Below are positions 8,745 through 17,709 of a stretch of DNA of 64,000 nucleotides, piece after piece. Numbering within the stretch: the stretch's first letter is position 1; each line of letters starts with the position of its first letter. The stretch is from CAWBJO01 sp963789175 (lineage in GTDB: Bacteria > Pseudomonadota > Alphaproteobacteria > Rhizobiales > Aestuariivirgaceae), in NCBI GenBank assembly GCA_963789175.1, contig CAWBJO010000006.1, forward strand, positions 124,001-188,000, written 5' to 3'. The position numbers and the translations under genes were made by a program. The notes below the pieces were generated by a model. The model did no database searches. It was not told the origin of the DNA and was given only the letters and a program-made list of their open reading frames with translations.

Positions 8745-10007
8745 TCAAAAGCGATCGATGCGATAGTCCGAGAGGTCGCCTGACTTTCCGGCCACGATCT
8801 CAGACACGATCCTTCCGGTGACGGGACCGAGGGTCATGCCGAGATGCTGGTGGCCGAATGCATAGATCACCCGCCAAGCGCGGGGCGACCGCCCGATCAC
8901 CGGCAGAGAATCGGGCGTGGATGGGCGGCGCCCCATCCACTCGCGGGTTACCTGGAACGCGCTGTCGGGCAGCACCTCCTTCACGAACGGCAACAGCTTT
9001 CGTATCCGTGAATAGTCGGGCGGCGCATCCAATCCCGCCAGCTCCTCGCCGCTCGTCAGGCGCAACCCGTCCTGCATGGGTGCCAGGACGCAGCTGTATT
9101 CGGGAAAGCAGACCGGGCGCGTGAGGCGGCTGCCATCGGCAAGTTCGAGGTTCAGATGATAGCCCCGCTCGGTATCCAGCATGACCCGGTCGCCGAGCTG
9201 CGCACAGAAGCTTCCCGACCACGGACCAGCAGCAATGACGACCTGGTCGAAGGTTTCGCTGCCGCCGTCCCAGTCGACGCGCACGCCCGACTCCAGCGGG
9301 ACGACATGCCGGCACCGGCACCGACTCACTTGCCCGCCGTCGGCGAGGAACCGCTGCAGGTAGGCGTCCAGAAGCGCCTTGGGCAAGGAGAGGGCGAGGG
9401 AATCGCGATGGTAGAGGCCTTTGACGAAGACAGATGCCAACCGGGGCTCGAGGGCCGCGATACCGTCGGGGTCGAGGACGTCGTGGGCTATGCCGTGCGC
9501 ATCCATAAGCTGCCGCTGGAGACGGGTTTCTTCGAAGGCCTGCAGCGTCCGGTAGACCTTGAGCCACCCGACCTGCCGCAATACGTCAGCAGCGCCGGCG
9601 AGCGCGGCCAATTCCCGGTGCGCATCGGCGGCGCGCGACAAGAGGCGGTGCAGGCCGGCAGCGGCGTGGCGCACGCGATGCGTGCGACTCTCCAGGACGA
9701 ATTGCAGGAGCCATGGCGCAATTCGTGGCAGATAGCGCCAGCGAATGCGGACGGCGCTCGATCGATCGAGAAGGAATTTCGGGATGCTGCCCAGTATGCC
9801 GGGCGTGCTGGTGGGCTCGACGGCGCAGGTCACGATCGCTCCCGCGTTGCCGAAGGACGTCGCCGTACCGGGCTCGCGTTCGTCGAGTATCGTTACCGCA
9901 TGGCCATCCTTACGGAGGTAAAGGGCCGCGCTCATGCCGACGATTCCGGCACCCACGATGCAAATCGACTGCGAGCCGGTCACGGAATTCGCCAGGGTCT
10001 CGTCCAT
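8745..10007 (-). CDS. FAD-dependent oxidoreductase, D-amino-acid dehydrogenase (DadA) family
   Basis: A 420-residue DAO-fold flavoprotein. The N-terminal FAD-binding GAGIVGMSAALYL lies near residues 18-30, followed by the acidic strand LDEREPGTATSFGNAG, which is very like DadA; the C-terminal GHQHLGMTLGPVTG motif also matches. DadA-type enzymes oxidise D-amino acids to keto acids and pass electrons to the membrane. The exact substrate (D-alanine, D-proline or other) cannot be set, and no racemase is adjacent. It is divergent from the MscS-type channel gene and its stop faces pyrG. Confidence 0.85.
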   Translation of the reverse strand: MDETLANSVTGSQSICIVGAGIVGMSAALYLRKDGHAVTILDEREPGTATSFGNAGAIVTCAVEPTSTPGILGSIPKFLLDRSSAVRIRWRYLPRIAPWLLQFVLESRTHRVRHAAAGLHRLLSRAADAHRELAALAGAADVLRQVGWLKVYRTLQAFEETRLQRQLMDAHGIAHDVLDPDGIAALEPRLASVFVKGLYHRDSLALSLPKALLDAYLQRFLADGGQVSRCRCRHVVPLESGVRVDWDGGSETFDQVVIAAGPWSGSFCAQLGDRVMLDTERGYHLNLELADGSRLTRPVCFPEYSCVLAPMQDGLRLTSGEELAGLDAPPDYSRIRKLLPFVKEVLPDSAFQVTREWMGRRPSTPDSLPVIGRSPRAWRVIYAFGHQHLGMTLGPVTGRIVSEIVAGKSGDLSDYRIDRF

Positions 10008-10068
10008 TGATGTGGTCAGGAGGCTATCACCTGCGGTAAATCAGGGGAAAGGGGGCAGGCAAATCTCC

Positions 10069-12501
10069 ATGCTTCGGTCACATCTGAGGTGCTGGACCAT
10101 CGGCGCGGCGGGGCGCGCGCTCATGGTGCTCCTCGCCATCATGTTCACCGTCGCAGCGTTCGCCGGGAGCGCCGCGGCGCAGGACATGAACGCGCTCGAC
10201 GCCGCCAACAAGCAGATCGCGGCAACACGGGCCAGCATCGACCAAATCTCATCGGCGCTCAGCGGTGCAAGCCTTACGGCATCGCTTCTCAACGACCGCC
10301 GAGCTGCCATCGAGAAGCTGCGCGTCGACACACTTGCCCAGATTCCGAAGCTCCAATCGTCGATCGCCGATCTGGAAGCGCGCCTGCGACGCATCGGTCC
10401 CACCACGGAGGACGCGCCCTCCGACTCGCTCGTCGGGCAGCGCGCCTCGATCACGTCGCTTCTCGACCGCTTCCGGGCTGCCAAGGACCAGCTGAGCGTG
10501 CTCAGCGTCGAACTCGATCAGCTGGCGGCCCGTGCCTCGCGACTGCAGCGGGATCTGTTCTTCCAGCAAGTCTTCGAGCCCAGTCGCTCGATCCTCAATC
10601 CATCCCTGTGGCTCGAAGGCGCGAGCGCGTTCTACCTCGTCGTCGACCGCATGCAGGCGCTCTTCGATCTGTGGCTGTCGGAGGCCATGACGAAGCTGTC
10701 GGGGCCGACGCTTTCGGCGATCTTCGGCGGCATTGCAGCGCTTTTGCTCTTTGCCCTTGTGTTCGGGCGCTTCCTGGCGCGACGCTTCGAACCGGCGTTG
10801 CGCATGCGGACGCCGTCGAACTTCGATCGGCTATGGCGCGTCATACGGCTGCTCGTCGTCACCGTCCTCGTCCTCTCGTTCTTCGTGGTCGGCACGTGGT
10901 CGATCCTGCGGTCGGTGGATATCCTGACGCCGCGGTTCGGCGGCCTGTTGTCGGCGCTCTTCACGCTCCTCATGAATTTCTCGGTGCTTCAGGTCTTCGC
11001 CTGGACGGTACTGTCGCCGCGGCTGCCGGCGTGGCGCCTGCCGAAGCTCGACGACGTCGCCGCCGGCCGCGTCTATCGGTTGGCCACGGCGGGAGCGGTG
11101 ATATTCGCGCTCGACGAATTGAATTCCGGCATCGTCAACCTGCTCTTCCTGCCGCTCACCTTCTCCGTCGCCCAAAGCGCCATCGTCACCATCGGCATGA
11201 TCCTGGTGATCATCGGCATCTGGAGGGCCGTCGAGGCGAACACGATCGCACAGGCTGATCCGGCCGACCGACGCACCTCGCGACGCTACTATTTCGGATG
11301 GACCGGGCGGCTCAGGCCGCTGCTTTGGATCCTGCTGACGGTGGCGGTGCTGGCACTGATCTTCGGCTATGTTTCGCTCGGCCATTTCATCAGCATCGCC
11401 ATCGTCAGTACTCTCACCCTCATCTCCTTCTTCTACATCCTGCGCCAGCTCGTCGACGAGCTGGTGACGGAAGCGACGAAACCCGCCTCCGTGGTCGGGC
11501 GGTTCCTCAGGCAGTTGCTCTCCCTGTCGGACCGCGGCGTCGAAAGGCTGGGGGTTGTCTTCGCATCGCTGGCCGATCTCGTCCTGTTCCTGATCGCCAT
11601 TCCCATCATCTTCTTCCAATGGACGCTCAACTGGATCGATCTGCGCGGCTGGCTGTCGGGCGCCCTGTTCGGCTTCGAGGTGGCCGGACGGACGATCTAT
11701 CCCTCGACGCTCCTCATCGCGATCAGCGTCCTCCTGCTCGGGATTGGTCTCACGAACATCTTCACGAGCTGGGTCGACCGGCGCGTCCTAATGCGGACGC
11801 ACATCGACAAAGGTGTGCGGGACTCGATTCGCAAGGGCGTCAATTATTTCGGCGTTATCCTGGCGATGATCCTGGCGCTCACCGCAGCCGGCGTCGACTT
11901 TTCGGACATCGCCATCATCGCCGGTGCGCTCGGTGTCGGTATCGGCTTCGGCTTGCAGTCGATCGTCAACAACTTCGTCTCGGGCCTCATTCTCCTGGCG
12001 GAACGGCCGATCAAGGTGGGGGACTGGATCGTCGTGGGGGCGGGAGAAGGCTTCGTCAGCCGCATCAACGTGCGGTCGACCGAAATCGACACCTTCGACC
12101 GGGCGACCATCATCATTCCGAACTCGAATCTCATCTCCGATCCGGTCAAGAACTGGACACACGGCAACACGTCGGGAAAGAGCATCATCAAGGTGCGCGT
12201 CGCCTACGACTCCGACGCGGATGCCGTCCGCGACATCCTGGTCGGCTGCGCCAAGAACCATCCGGATGTCGCCCGCGATCCGGAGCCGTTCGTGCAACTG
12301 GTCGAGTTCGGCGACAATACCCTCGACTTCCAGCTGCATTTCTATGTGGACGACGTGCTCATAGGCGCCATGGTGTCGAGCGACCTTCGGTTTGCCATCC
12401 TCAATGCCTTCCGCAATGCCGGGATCAGGATCCCGGCGCTCCTGCGCGAGGTCCCGCTGGACCGGGACGGGGCGCGAACGGACCGCAAAAAAGGCAAATA
12501 G
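10069..12501 (+). CDS. MscS-type mechanosensitive channel with N-terminal DUF3772-like region
   Basis: A large inner-membrane channel of the MscK/YbdG class, expected to release solutes on hypo-osmotic shock. From ATG 10069 (GGGGGCAGGC upstream) it has 810 residues: a signal peptide ending GSAAAQ, a periplasmic coiled-coil region rich in ALD, QI and RL heptads, about ten transmembrane helices, and the MscS core with the pore-lining helix ALGVGIGFGLQSIVNNFVSG then LAERPIKVGDWI. A cytoplasmic beta and alpha/beta domain ends the protein. The frame is open from 9934, but that would put 45 odd residues before the signal peptide and overlap the divergent flavoprotein. Confidence 0.9.
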   Translation: MLRSHLRCWTIGAAGRALMVLLAIMFTVAAFAGSAAAQDMNALDAANKQIAATRASIDQISSALSGASLTASLLNDRRAAIEKLRVDTLAQIPKLQSSIADLEARLRRIGPTTEDAPSDSLVGQRASITSLLDRFRAAKDQLSVLSVELDQLAARASRLQRDLFFQQVFEPSRSILNPSLWLEGASAFYLVVDRMQALFDLWLSEAMTKLSGPTLSAIFGGIAALLLFALVFGRFLARRFEPALRMRTPSNFDRLWRVIRLLVVTVLVLSFFVVGTWSILRSVDILTPRFGGLLSALFTLLMNFSVLQVFAWTVLSPRLPAWRLPKLDDVAAGRVYRLATAGAVIFALDELNSGIVNLLFLPLTFSVAQSAIVTIGMILVIIGIWRAVEANTIAQADPADRRTSRRYYFGWTGRLRPLLWILLTVAVLALIFGYVSLGHFISIAIVSTLTLISFFYILRQLVDELVTEATKPASVVGRFLRQLLSLSDRGVERLGVVFASLADLVLFLIAIPIIFFQWTLNWIDLRGWLSGALFGFEVAGRTIYPSTLLIAISVLLLGIGLTNIFTSWVDRRVLMRTHIDKGVRDSIRKGVNYFGVILAMILALTAAGVDFSDIAIIAGALGVGIGFGLQSIVNNFVSGLILLAERPIKVGDWIVVGAGEGFVSRINVRSTEIDTFDRATIIIPNSNLISDPVKNWTHGNTSGKSIIKVRVAYDSDADAVRDILVGCAKNHPDVARDPEPFVQLVEFGDNTLDFQLHFYVDDVLIGAMVSSDLRFAILNAFRNAGIRIPALLREVPLDRDGARTDRKKGK

Positions 12502-12586
12502 CCGTCCCGCCCTATTCCCGCGTTGCCGGGGCGAAGCGAGGCCGTTAAAACGTGCCGACCCCGAATCTTTGCGAGCACCCTCCGAC

Positions 12587-13861
12587 ATGACAGCCATCGC
12601 CCACATAAAGGGCCGCGAAATCCTCGACAGCCGCGGAAATCCGACCGTGGAAGTCGACGTCGTGTTGAAGGACGGCTCGGTGGGGCGGGCGGCCGTACCT
12701 TCTGGTGCGTCGACGGGAGCGCATGAAGCGGTCGAGAAACGCGACGGCGATGCGGCGCGATACAAGGGCAAGGGCGTCAGGCAGGCGGTTTCCGCCGTCG
12801 CCAACGAAATCTCGGCCGCCGTTATCGGAATGGATGCAAGCGACCAGGCGGGAATCGACCGGGCGATGATCGCGCTCGACGGCACTCCCAACAAGGGACG
12901 GCTCGGCGCCAATGCCATCCTCGGCGTTTCGCTCGCGGTAGCGAAGGCCGCGGCGGAATCGGCGGGCGTGCCGCTCTACCGCCATCTCGGCGGAACGTCG
13001 GCCCGCACGCTGCCGGTGCCGATGATGAACATCATCAATGGCGGCGTCCATGCGGACAACCGGCTCGACTTCCAGGAAATCATGATCATGCCGGTGGGCG
13101 CGCCGAACATGGCGGAAGCGGTGCGCTGCGGCGCGGAAGTGTTCCACTCGCTGAAGTCGGAACTCAAGGCGGCCGGCTACAGCACGAATGTCGGGGACGA
13201 GGGAGGATTCGCCCCGGACCTGCCGTCCGTCGAAGCGGCACTCGACTTCGTGCTGAAGTCCGCCGAGCGGGCTGGCTACCAGCCCGGCAAGAACGTCTTC
13301 GTCGCACTCGACTGCGCCGCGACGGAGTTCTTCCGGTCCGGAACCTACGCGTACGAAGGCGAAGGAAGGACGCGCGGCCGCGAGGAGCAGGTGGAATATC
13401 TCGCCGGCCTTACGCGCTCATTTCCCATCATTTCGATCGAAGACGGGATGGCCGAGGATGACTGGGACGGATGGAAGGCACTCACGGAAGCCATCGGGCA
13501 GCGGTGCCAGCTCGTCGGCGACGATCTTTTCGTGACCAATACCAGTCGGCTGAAGGAAGGCATCGACAAGGCGATCGCCAATGCCATCCTGGTGAAGGTC
13601 AACCAGATCGGCACGCTGACGGAAACGCTCGAGGCCGTTGAAATGGCGCGTCGGGCCCACTATCGGGCAATCATGTCGCACCGGTCCGGCGAGACGGAAG
13701 ATGCAACGATCGCAGACCTTGCTGTTGCCACAAACTGCGGGCAGATCAAGACCGGATCGCTTGCGCGGTCGGACCGGACGGCAAAGTACAATCAACTCTT
13801 GCGGATCGAAGAGCAACTGGGTGCCCAGGCGACCTACGCAGGTCGTGCAGTTCTGAAATAA
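12587..13861 (+). CDS. eno: Enolase
   Basis: Interconverts 2-phosphoglycerate and phosphoenolpyruvate in glycolysis, and is also a degradosome component in many proteobacteria. The protein has 424 residues. Signature motifs are GREILDSRGNPTVEVDV, GDEGGFAPD, the metal ligand in SIEDGMAEDDW, catalytic Lys337 in KVNQIGTLTE and MSHRSGETED. ATG 12587 gives the canonical N-terminus MTAIAHIKGREILDSRG; the 65 extra upstream codons in the open frame are not enolase-like. Confidence 0.98.
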   Translation: MTAIAHIKGREILDSRGNPTVEVDVVLKDGSVGRAAVPSGASTGAHEAVEKRDGDAARYKGKGVRQAVSAVANEISAAVIGMDASDQAGIDRAMIALDGTPNKGRLGANAILGVSLAVAKAAAESAGVPLYRHLGGTSARTLPVPMMNIINGGVHADNRLDFQEIMIMPVGAPNMAEAVRCGAEVFHSLKSELKAAGYSTNVGDEGGFAPDLPSVEAALDFVLKSAERAGYQPGKNVFVALDCAATEFFRSGTYAYEGEGRTRGREEQVEYLAGLTRSFPIISIEDGMAEDDWDGWKALTEAIGQRCQLVGDDLFVTNTSRLKEGIDKAIANAILVKVNQIGTLTETLEAVEMARRAHYRAIMSHRSGETEDATIADLAVATNCGQIKTGSLARSDRTAKYNQLLRIEEQLGAQATYAGRAVLK

Positions 13862-13869
13862 CTCAGGCT

Positions 13870-14529
13870 ATGCGATTGAAGAACATCCATATCGCCATCA
13901 CTTCGCTGTGCGCGCTGGCCGGCGTGGTCATCGCAGGCATCCAGACGTTTCGCAGCGGCGAGGCGCCGCCGACCCATGCACAGCCGGAGCCTGGTCAAGA
14001 AACCCAGGCAATCGTGAACGGCGATCTCAAGACCGGCGGTCCGGTGCAGGCGAAGGCGAACGTCACCGAAGTGACGCCGACCGAGCCGCCGGGGCTGGTC
14101 GTCGCCTCGCTCGATCGGGCGCGGATTGCGCCCGCGACGCGCATGGAGACGCCGTCCAAATACCGCATCACGGAGCTCTTCGACGGCAACCCCTCGACCT
14201 ACGTCAAGCTCCGCGACGGAGAGGGGGACATCGACTTCATCGTCGAGTTTCCGTTTTCGCAATCGGTGACGGTGACGGGCATCGAAATCGACGTCGGCGA
14301 TCCCGGACCCTTCAGCCCGGCGACGCTCGAAATCATGGTGCTGCCGGACGGCAGCATGGCCGGGAGCGGACGCCCGGTGACCAGCATCGCGCTGGAAGAC
14401 CGAGGAGGCGTCCAGAAGTTTTCCCTGCCGCCCGAGGTCGGGAAGGCGGCCTGGATCCGCGTTGCGGGTCGACCGGGGCAGGCGGAGACGATCATCGGCG
14501 ACATCAAGCTTCTGTCGGCGTCGCCCTAG
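13870..14529 (+). CDS. Membrane-anchored protein with lectin-like beta domain, unknown function
   Basis: A 219-residue protein of unknown role. It starts with a hydrophobic anchor or uncleaved signal (residues 7-24), then a Pro/Glu/Gln-rich linker, then from about residue 85 a domain reading ITELFDGNPSTYVKLRDGEG and IEIDVGDPGPFSPATLEIM. That pattern (substitution-prone loop, buried strands, LEIMVLPDGS) resembles discoidin/F5-8C-type carbohydrate-binding modules. It begins 8 bases after eno and its 3' end overlaps the convergent MFS gene by 26 bases. The fold suggestion is inference. Confidence 0.7.
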   Translation: MRLKNIHIAITSLCALAGVVIAGIQTFRSGEAPPTHAQPEPGQETQAIVNGDLKTGGPVQAKANVTEVTPTEPPGLVVASLDRARIAPATRMETPSKYRITELFDGNPSTYVKLRDGEGDIDFIVEFPFSQSVTVTGIEIDVGDPGPFSPATLEIMVLPDGSMAGSGRPVTSIALEDRGGVQKFSLPPEVGKAAWIRVAGRPGQAETIIGDIKLLSASP

Positions 14530-15706
14530 CCCGCCGCGCCTGCGCATGGGAGAGCCTGACGTGGACCAGCGCCAGGAGCGCCACCGCGGAGGCTGCCACA
14601 CCGAGCGCGCTCAGACCGAAGTGCTGGAGGACGACGCTTCCGAGCCCGGAGCCCAACGCGATCCCGACATAGATGCAGGCGGCGTTCAGGGCGAGAACGA
14701 GGTTCTGCGCATGCGGCGCCAGCACCACCAGCCTTGCCTGCTGCGGAACAACGAACGACCAGCCGCATACGCTCCACATCATCACGAGAAGCGCGAGGAC
14801 CAGTGCGGGCAGGGGCACGAACGAGAATCCCAGAAGAAGCACGGCCTGCGCGATGCAGAGAAAGGTGAGGGTACGCACGCTGCCGATCCGGTCGGTGAGA
14901 TAGCCGCCCACGGCATTGCCGATGACGGCGCCGATGCCGAAAATGACGAAGTAGAAGGCGTGCAGCTCCGGGTTCGGGCCAAGCGACACTTCGATGGCGG
15001 CGCCGAAGTAGGTGTAGAAGACATAGATCGCGGCTAGAAAAATCGCGGTGAACACGATTGCGAAGCTCGTGACGCGATCCCTGAAGACGGTCAGGAAGGA
15101 AGCGAGGTTGGTCACCTGAAACGGTAGGCGGGCAGGCGTCGCGAAGCCGATGAGTGCCAACCCGAGCGCCGTCACGACGGAGACCGCCCAGAACGTCTCC
15201 TGCCAACCGAAGCGATAGCCAATCCAGGCAGCGACCGGCACGCCGATCGCCTGCGCCAGGGGTAGGCCGCCGAACACCAGCGCGAGGGCGCGGCCGCGCT
15301 CCTCCGGTGCGCTGACCGCGACGGCTATGCCGGCGGCGGTCGGGGTGAAGATTCCGGCACCGAGCGCCACGGGAATGCGGGCGACAAGCAGAGCCTGAAG
15401 GGATGGAGCGAGAGCCGAGGCCACCGTGCCGGCAAGGAAAAGGCCGAGTCCGAGGAGAATGAGCAATCTGCGGTCCATGCTCCCAAGGACCGCCACCAGC
15501 AGGGGCGAGCCGACGGCATATACGATCGAATAGACGGTCAGGGTCAGGCCGGCGTTCGACGGAGAGACGTGCAGCCCCGTGGCGATGGGGCCCAGGATGC
15601 CGATGACGACGAAGGCGCCCATGCCGACGAGAAAATTGCCGAAGGCGAGAAGCGGCAGCAGGAGGCGAGGAGCAGGGCCCGGCCCAGAGGCGTCAGCGCT
15701 CGTCAT
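14504..15706 (-). CDS. Major facilitator superfamily transporter (AraJ-like efflux family)
   Basis: A 400-residue, 12-helix inner-membrane transporter of the drug/sugar efflux (DHA1/AraJ) group. Visible features are the hydrophobic start LLLPLLAFGNFLVGMGAFVV, motif A-like GSMDRRLLILLGLGLFLAG after helix 2, and the motif C region around FGGLPLAQAIGVPVAAWIG in helix 5. It lies 6 bases after the Rrf2 regulator on the same strand, so the regulator probably controls it. The exported compound cannot be inferred. Confidence 0.88.
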   Translation of the reverse strand: MTSADASGPGPAPRLLLPLLAFGNFLVGMGAFVVIGILGPIATGLHVSPSNAGLTLTVYSIVYAVGSPLLVAVLGSMDRRLLILLGLGLFLAGTVASALAPSLQALLVARIPVALGAGIFTPTAAGIAVAVSAPEERGRALALVFGGLPLAQAIGVPVAAWIGYRFGWQETFWAVSVVTALGLALIGFATPARLPFQVTNLASFLTVFRDRVTSFAIVFTAIFLAAIYVFYTYFGAAIEVSLGPNPELHAFYFVIFGIGAVIGNAVGGYLTDRIGSVRTLTFLCIAQAVLLLGFSFVPLPALVLALLVMMWSVCGWSFVVPQQARLVVLAPHAQNLVLALNAACIYVGIALGSGLGSVVLQHFGLSALGVAASAVALLALVHVRLSHAQARRARATPTEA

Positions 15707-15712
15707 CGTTCG

Positions 15713-16132
15713 TCAGATGGCGATTTCCGACACTACGTCCTGCAAGGTCGTCCGGGAAAGTGCGGCGCCCAGAGCCTGCTCGGCAACTCTCAGGGGCTTG
15801 CCGATGGCTCGAACGATGGATGCACCGACGGGGCAGCTCTTGGAGGGCTCGCGCCCGTGCATCCGGAAGAGCTCCGGCCCTTCGAGGGCCTGATAGATTT
15901 CCTGCAAGGTGATGTCGGCGGACGGCTTGGCGAGCACGAATCCGCCGTTGCGGCCGGCCACCGAACGAACAAGGCCATGCTGCTCCATGCCGGCCATCAG
16001 CCGCCGGATCACGACAGGATTGGTGTTGACGCTGTCGGCGATATAGGCCGAGCAGACGGGGGCGCGATCCGTGGCGCGCGCGAGAATGGCAAGGACGTGG
16101 ATTCCGATGACAAATCTGCTGCTGCCCAACAT
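15713..16132 (-). CDS. Rrf2-family transcriptional regulator
   Basis: A 139-residue winged-helix regulator. The N-terminal helix-turn-helix includes NTNPVVIRRLMAGMEQHG and wing VAGRNGGFVLAKP, with IYQALEGPELF behind it, all typical of Rrf2 proteins. It has a single cysteine in the sensor region (KSCPVG) and so lacks the three-Cys iron-sulfur set of IscR; a thiol or other sensing mode, as in YwnA-type members, is more likely. It precedes an MFS exporter by 6 bases, and a dyad overlapping its own start region suggests autoregulation. Confidence 0.88.
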   Translation of the reverse strand: MLGSSRFVIGIHVLAILARATDRAPVCSAYIADSVNTNPVVIRRLMAGMEQHGLVRSVAGRNGGFVLAKPSADITLQEIYQALEGPELFRMHGREPSKSCPVGASIVRAIGKPLRVAEQALGAALSRTTLQDVVSEIAI

Positions 16133-16135
16133 GTC

Positions 16136-16158
16136 GTAACTCCGATGGTTACATAATA
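16136..16158 (-). promoter_or_regulatory. Candidate promoter -10 and Rrf2 operator
   Basis: On the minus strand TATTAT (16158-16153) is followed by the dyad GTAAC-CATCGGA-GTTAC (16152-16136), which would cover the transcription start and the ribosome binding site GGAG of the Rrf2 gene. Placement suits autorepression; no clear -35 is seen. Confidence 0.4.
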
Positions 16159-16256
16159 GACGCTGTCGGGTCCTTCAAGATTTTCCGCTGCCGGTCTCCA
16201 AGTGTGTGGAAAACATGCCTTAACCAATGGCTACTAACGTCGCCACGGGGGAAGCT

Positions 16257-16550
16257 ATGCGCAAACGCCTGTTCGATCTCATCGTTTTCAGCCTCTGCCT
16301 GGGGCTCTACGGCTATTTTGGCTGGCATTATTTCCACGGACCGCGCAGCGTCGCCCGCCTTGCCGAGATCGAAGGGGAAGCTCGGATGCTCGGCGCCAAG
16401 CTCGATGAGACAGTCGCAGCCCGCAAGGCCTTCGAGCGGAAGATCGCCCACCTGCGCCCCGAAAACATCGATCCGGACATGCTCGACGAGACGGCCCGCC
16501 GGTCGCTCGGCTACGTTCGCCCAGGCGAGTTGATTATCAACACCAAGTAG
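16257..16550 (+). CDS. ftsB: FtsB/DivIC-type septum formation initiator
   Basis: A bitopic cell-division protein of the divisome, expected to work with FtsL and FtsQ. The 97 residues comprise a basic start MRKRLFD, one transmembrane helix (about 5-24), a coiled coil (LAEIEGEARMLGAKLDETVA) and a C-terminal LGYVRPGE motif typical of the family. GGGGGAAG lies 5 bases before ATG 16257; the longer frame from 16227 has no such site. It sits just upstream of pdhA, the conserved position in alphaproteobacteria. The symbol is by family and position. Confidence 0.85.
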   Translation: MRKRLFDLIVFSLCLGLYGYFGWHYFHGPRSVARLAEIEGEARMLGAKLDETVAARKAFERKIAHLRPENIDPDMLDETARRSLGYVRPGELIINTK

Positions 16551-16567
16551 TTATATAGATCAGCGAC

Positions 16568-16588
16568 TTAAACCAAAAACGGGTTTAA
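16568..16588. promoter_or_regulatory. Inverted repeat between ftsB and pdhA
   Basis: TTAAACC and GGTTTAA form a perfect 7-bp dyad with a 7-base spacer, 18 bases after the ftsB stop and 85 bases before the pdhA start. It could be an operator for the pdh operon or a weak hairpin; there is no T-run after it. Confidence 0.35.
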
Positions 16589-16672
16589 CCGTCGGGTGGC
16601 CGTTTTGCCCGATGCCTAAAGTGCTAATGTGCCTTTGAGGCCGCCCGCGGCGGCAGAATCGTGAGGTCGTTC

Positions 16673-17695
16673 ATGGCGGTGCGCGCAACCAGCCGAAAAT
16701 CGGCGGAAATCAAACAACAGCCCACCGAACTTCCTTCCGAACAATTGCTCGATGCCTACCGCCGGATGCTGCTCATCCGCCGCTTCGAGGAGAAGGCGGG
16801 GCAGCTTTACGGTATGGGTTTAATCGGGGGGTTCTGCCACCTCTATATCGGGCAGGAAGCCGTAGTGATCGGCATGCAGCTGGCGCTGAAGCCGGGCGAC
16901 CCGGTTATCACGAGCTACCGCGACCACGGTCACATGCTTGCCTGTGGCATGAGTCCGCGCGGCGTCATGGCGGAGCTCACTGGCCGGCGCGGCGGCTATT
17001 CCAAGGGCAAGGGCGGCTCGATGCACATGTTCAGCCGCGAGAAGGGGTTCTATGGGGGCCATGGAATCGTCGGCGCCCAGGTCCCACTCGGAACCGGCCT
17101 GGCGTTCGCCTGCCAGTACCATGGCTCCGACAACGTCTGCCTCACCTATTTCGGCGAGGGCGCTTCCAACCAGGGCCAGGTCTATGAAAGCTTCAACATG
17201 GCATCGCTGTGGAAGCTCCCCTGCATCTACGTGATCGAGAACAACCGATATGCGATGGGCACGTCGAGCATTCGCGCCTCGGCTAAATCGGAGGAGCTCT
17301 TCGCGCGCGGCGCGGCATTCGGCATTCCCGGAGAACAGGTCGACGGAATGGACATCCGCGCGGTGAAGGCGGCGGGCGACAAGGCAGTCACCCATGCCCG
17401 GGCCGGCAGCGGTCCCTACATTCTCGAGATGATGACCTACAGATATCGCGGCCACTCCATGTCGGATCCCGCGAAGTACCGCACCAAGGAAGAGGTGCAG
17501 AAGATGCGGGAGGAGCATGACCCGATCGAGCAGGTCAAACGCCGCCTCGTGGCCAGCGGACTGCGCAGCGAAGATGAACTGAAGAAGATCGACAACGAGG
17601 TTAGGACCGTGGTACTCGACGCGGCCGAATTCGCCCAGTCCGACCCGGAGCCCGATATCTCCGAATTGTGGACCGACGTGTACCAGCCGGCTTAG
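16673..17695 (+). CDS. pdhA: Pyruvate dehydrogenase E1 component, alpha subunit
   Basis: With PdhB forms the thiamine-diphosphate-dependent E1 that decarboxylates pyruvate and loads acetyl on E2. The 340 residues contain the TPP/Mg motif starting GEGASNQGQVYESFNMASL and ending near IENNRYAMGT, and the lipoyl-contact loop YRYRGHSMSDPAKYRTKEE. An in-frame GTG exists at 16661, but GAGG six bases before ATG 16673 favours the latter. It opens the operon pdhA-pdhB-pdhC-GNAT-lpd-GlsB-GlsB-lipA-ratA, all on the plus strand with small gaps. Confidence 0.97.
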   Translation: MAVRATSRKSAEIKQQPTELPSEQLLDAYRRMLLIRRFEEKAGQLYGMGLIGGFCHLYIGQEAVVIGMQLALKPGDPVITSYRDHGHMLACGMSPRGVMAELTGRRGGYSKGKGGSMHMFSREKGFYGGHGIVGAQVPLGTGLAFACQYHGSDNVCLTYFGEGASNQGQVYESFNMASLWKLPCIYVIENNRYAMGTSSIRASAKSEELFARGAAFGIPGEQVDGMDIRAVKAAGDKAVTHARAGSGPYILEMMTYRYRGHSMSDPAKYRTKEEVQKMREEHDPIEQVKRRLVASGLRSEDELKKIDNEVRTVVLDAAEFAQSDPEPDISELWTDVYQPA

Positions 17696-17709
17696 GAGCG
17701 CGCTCATCC

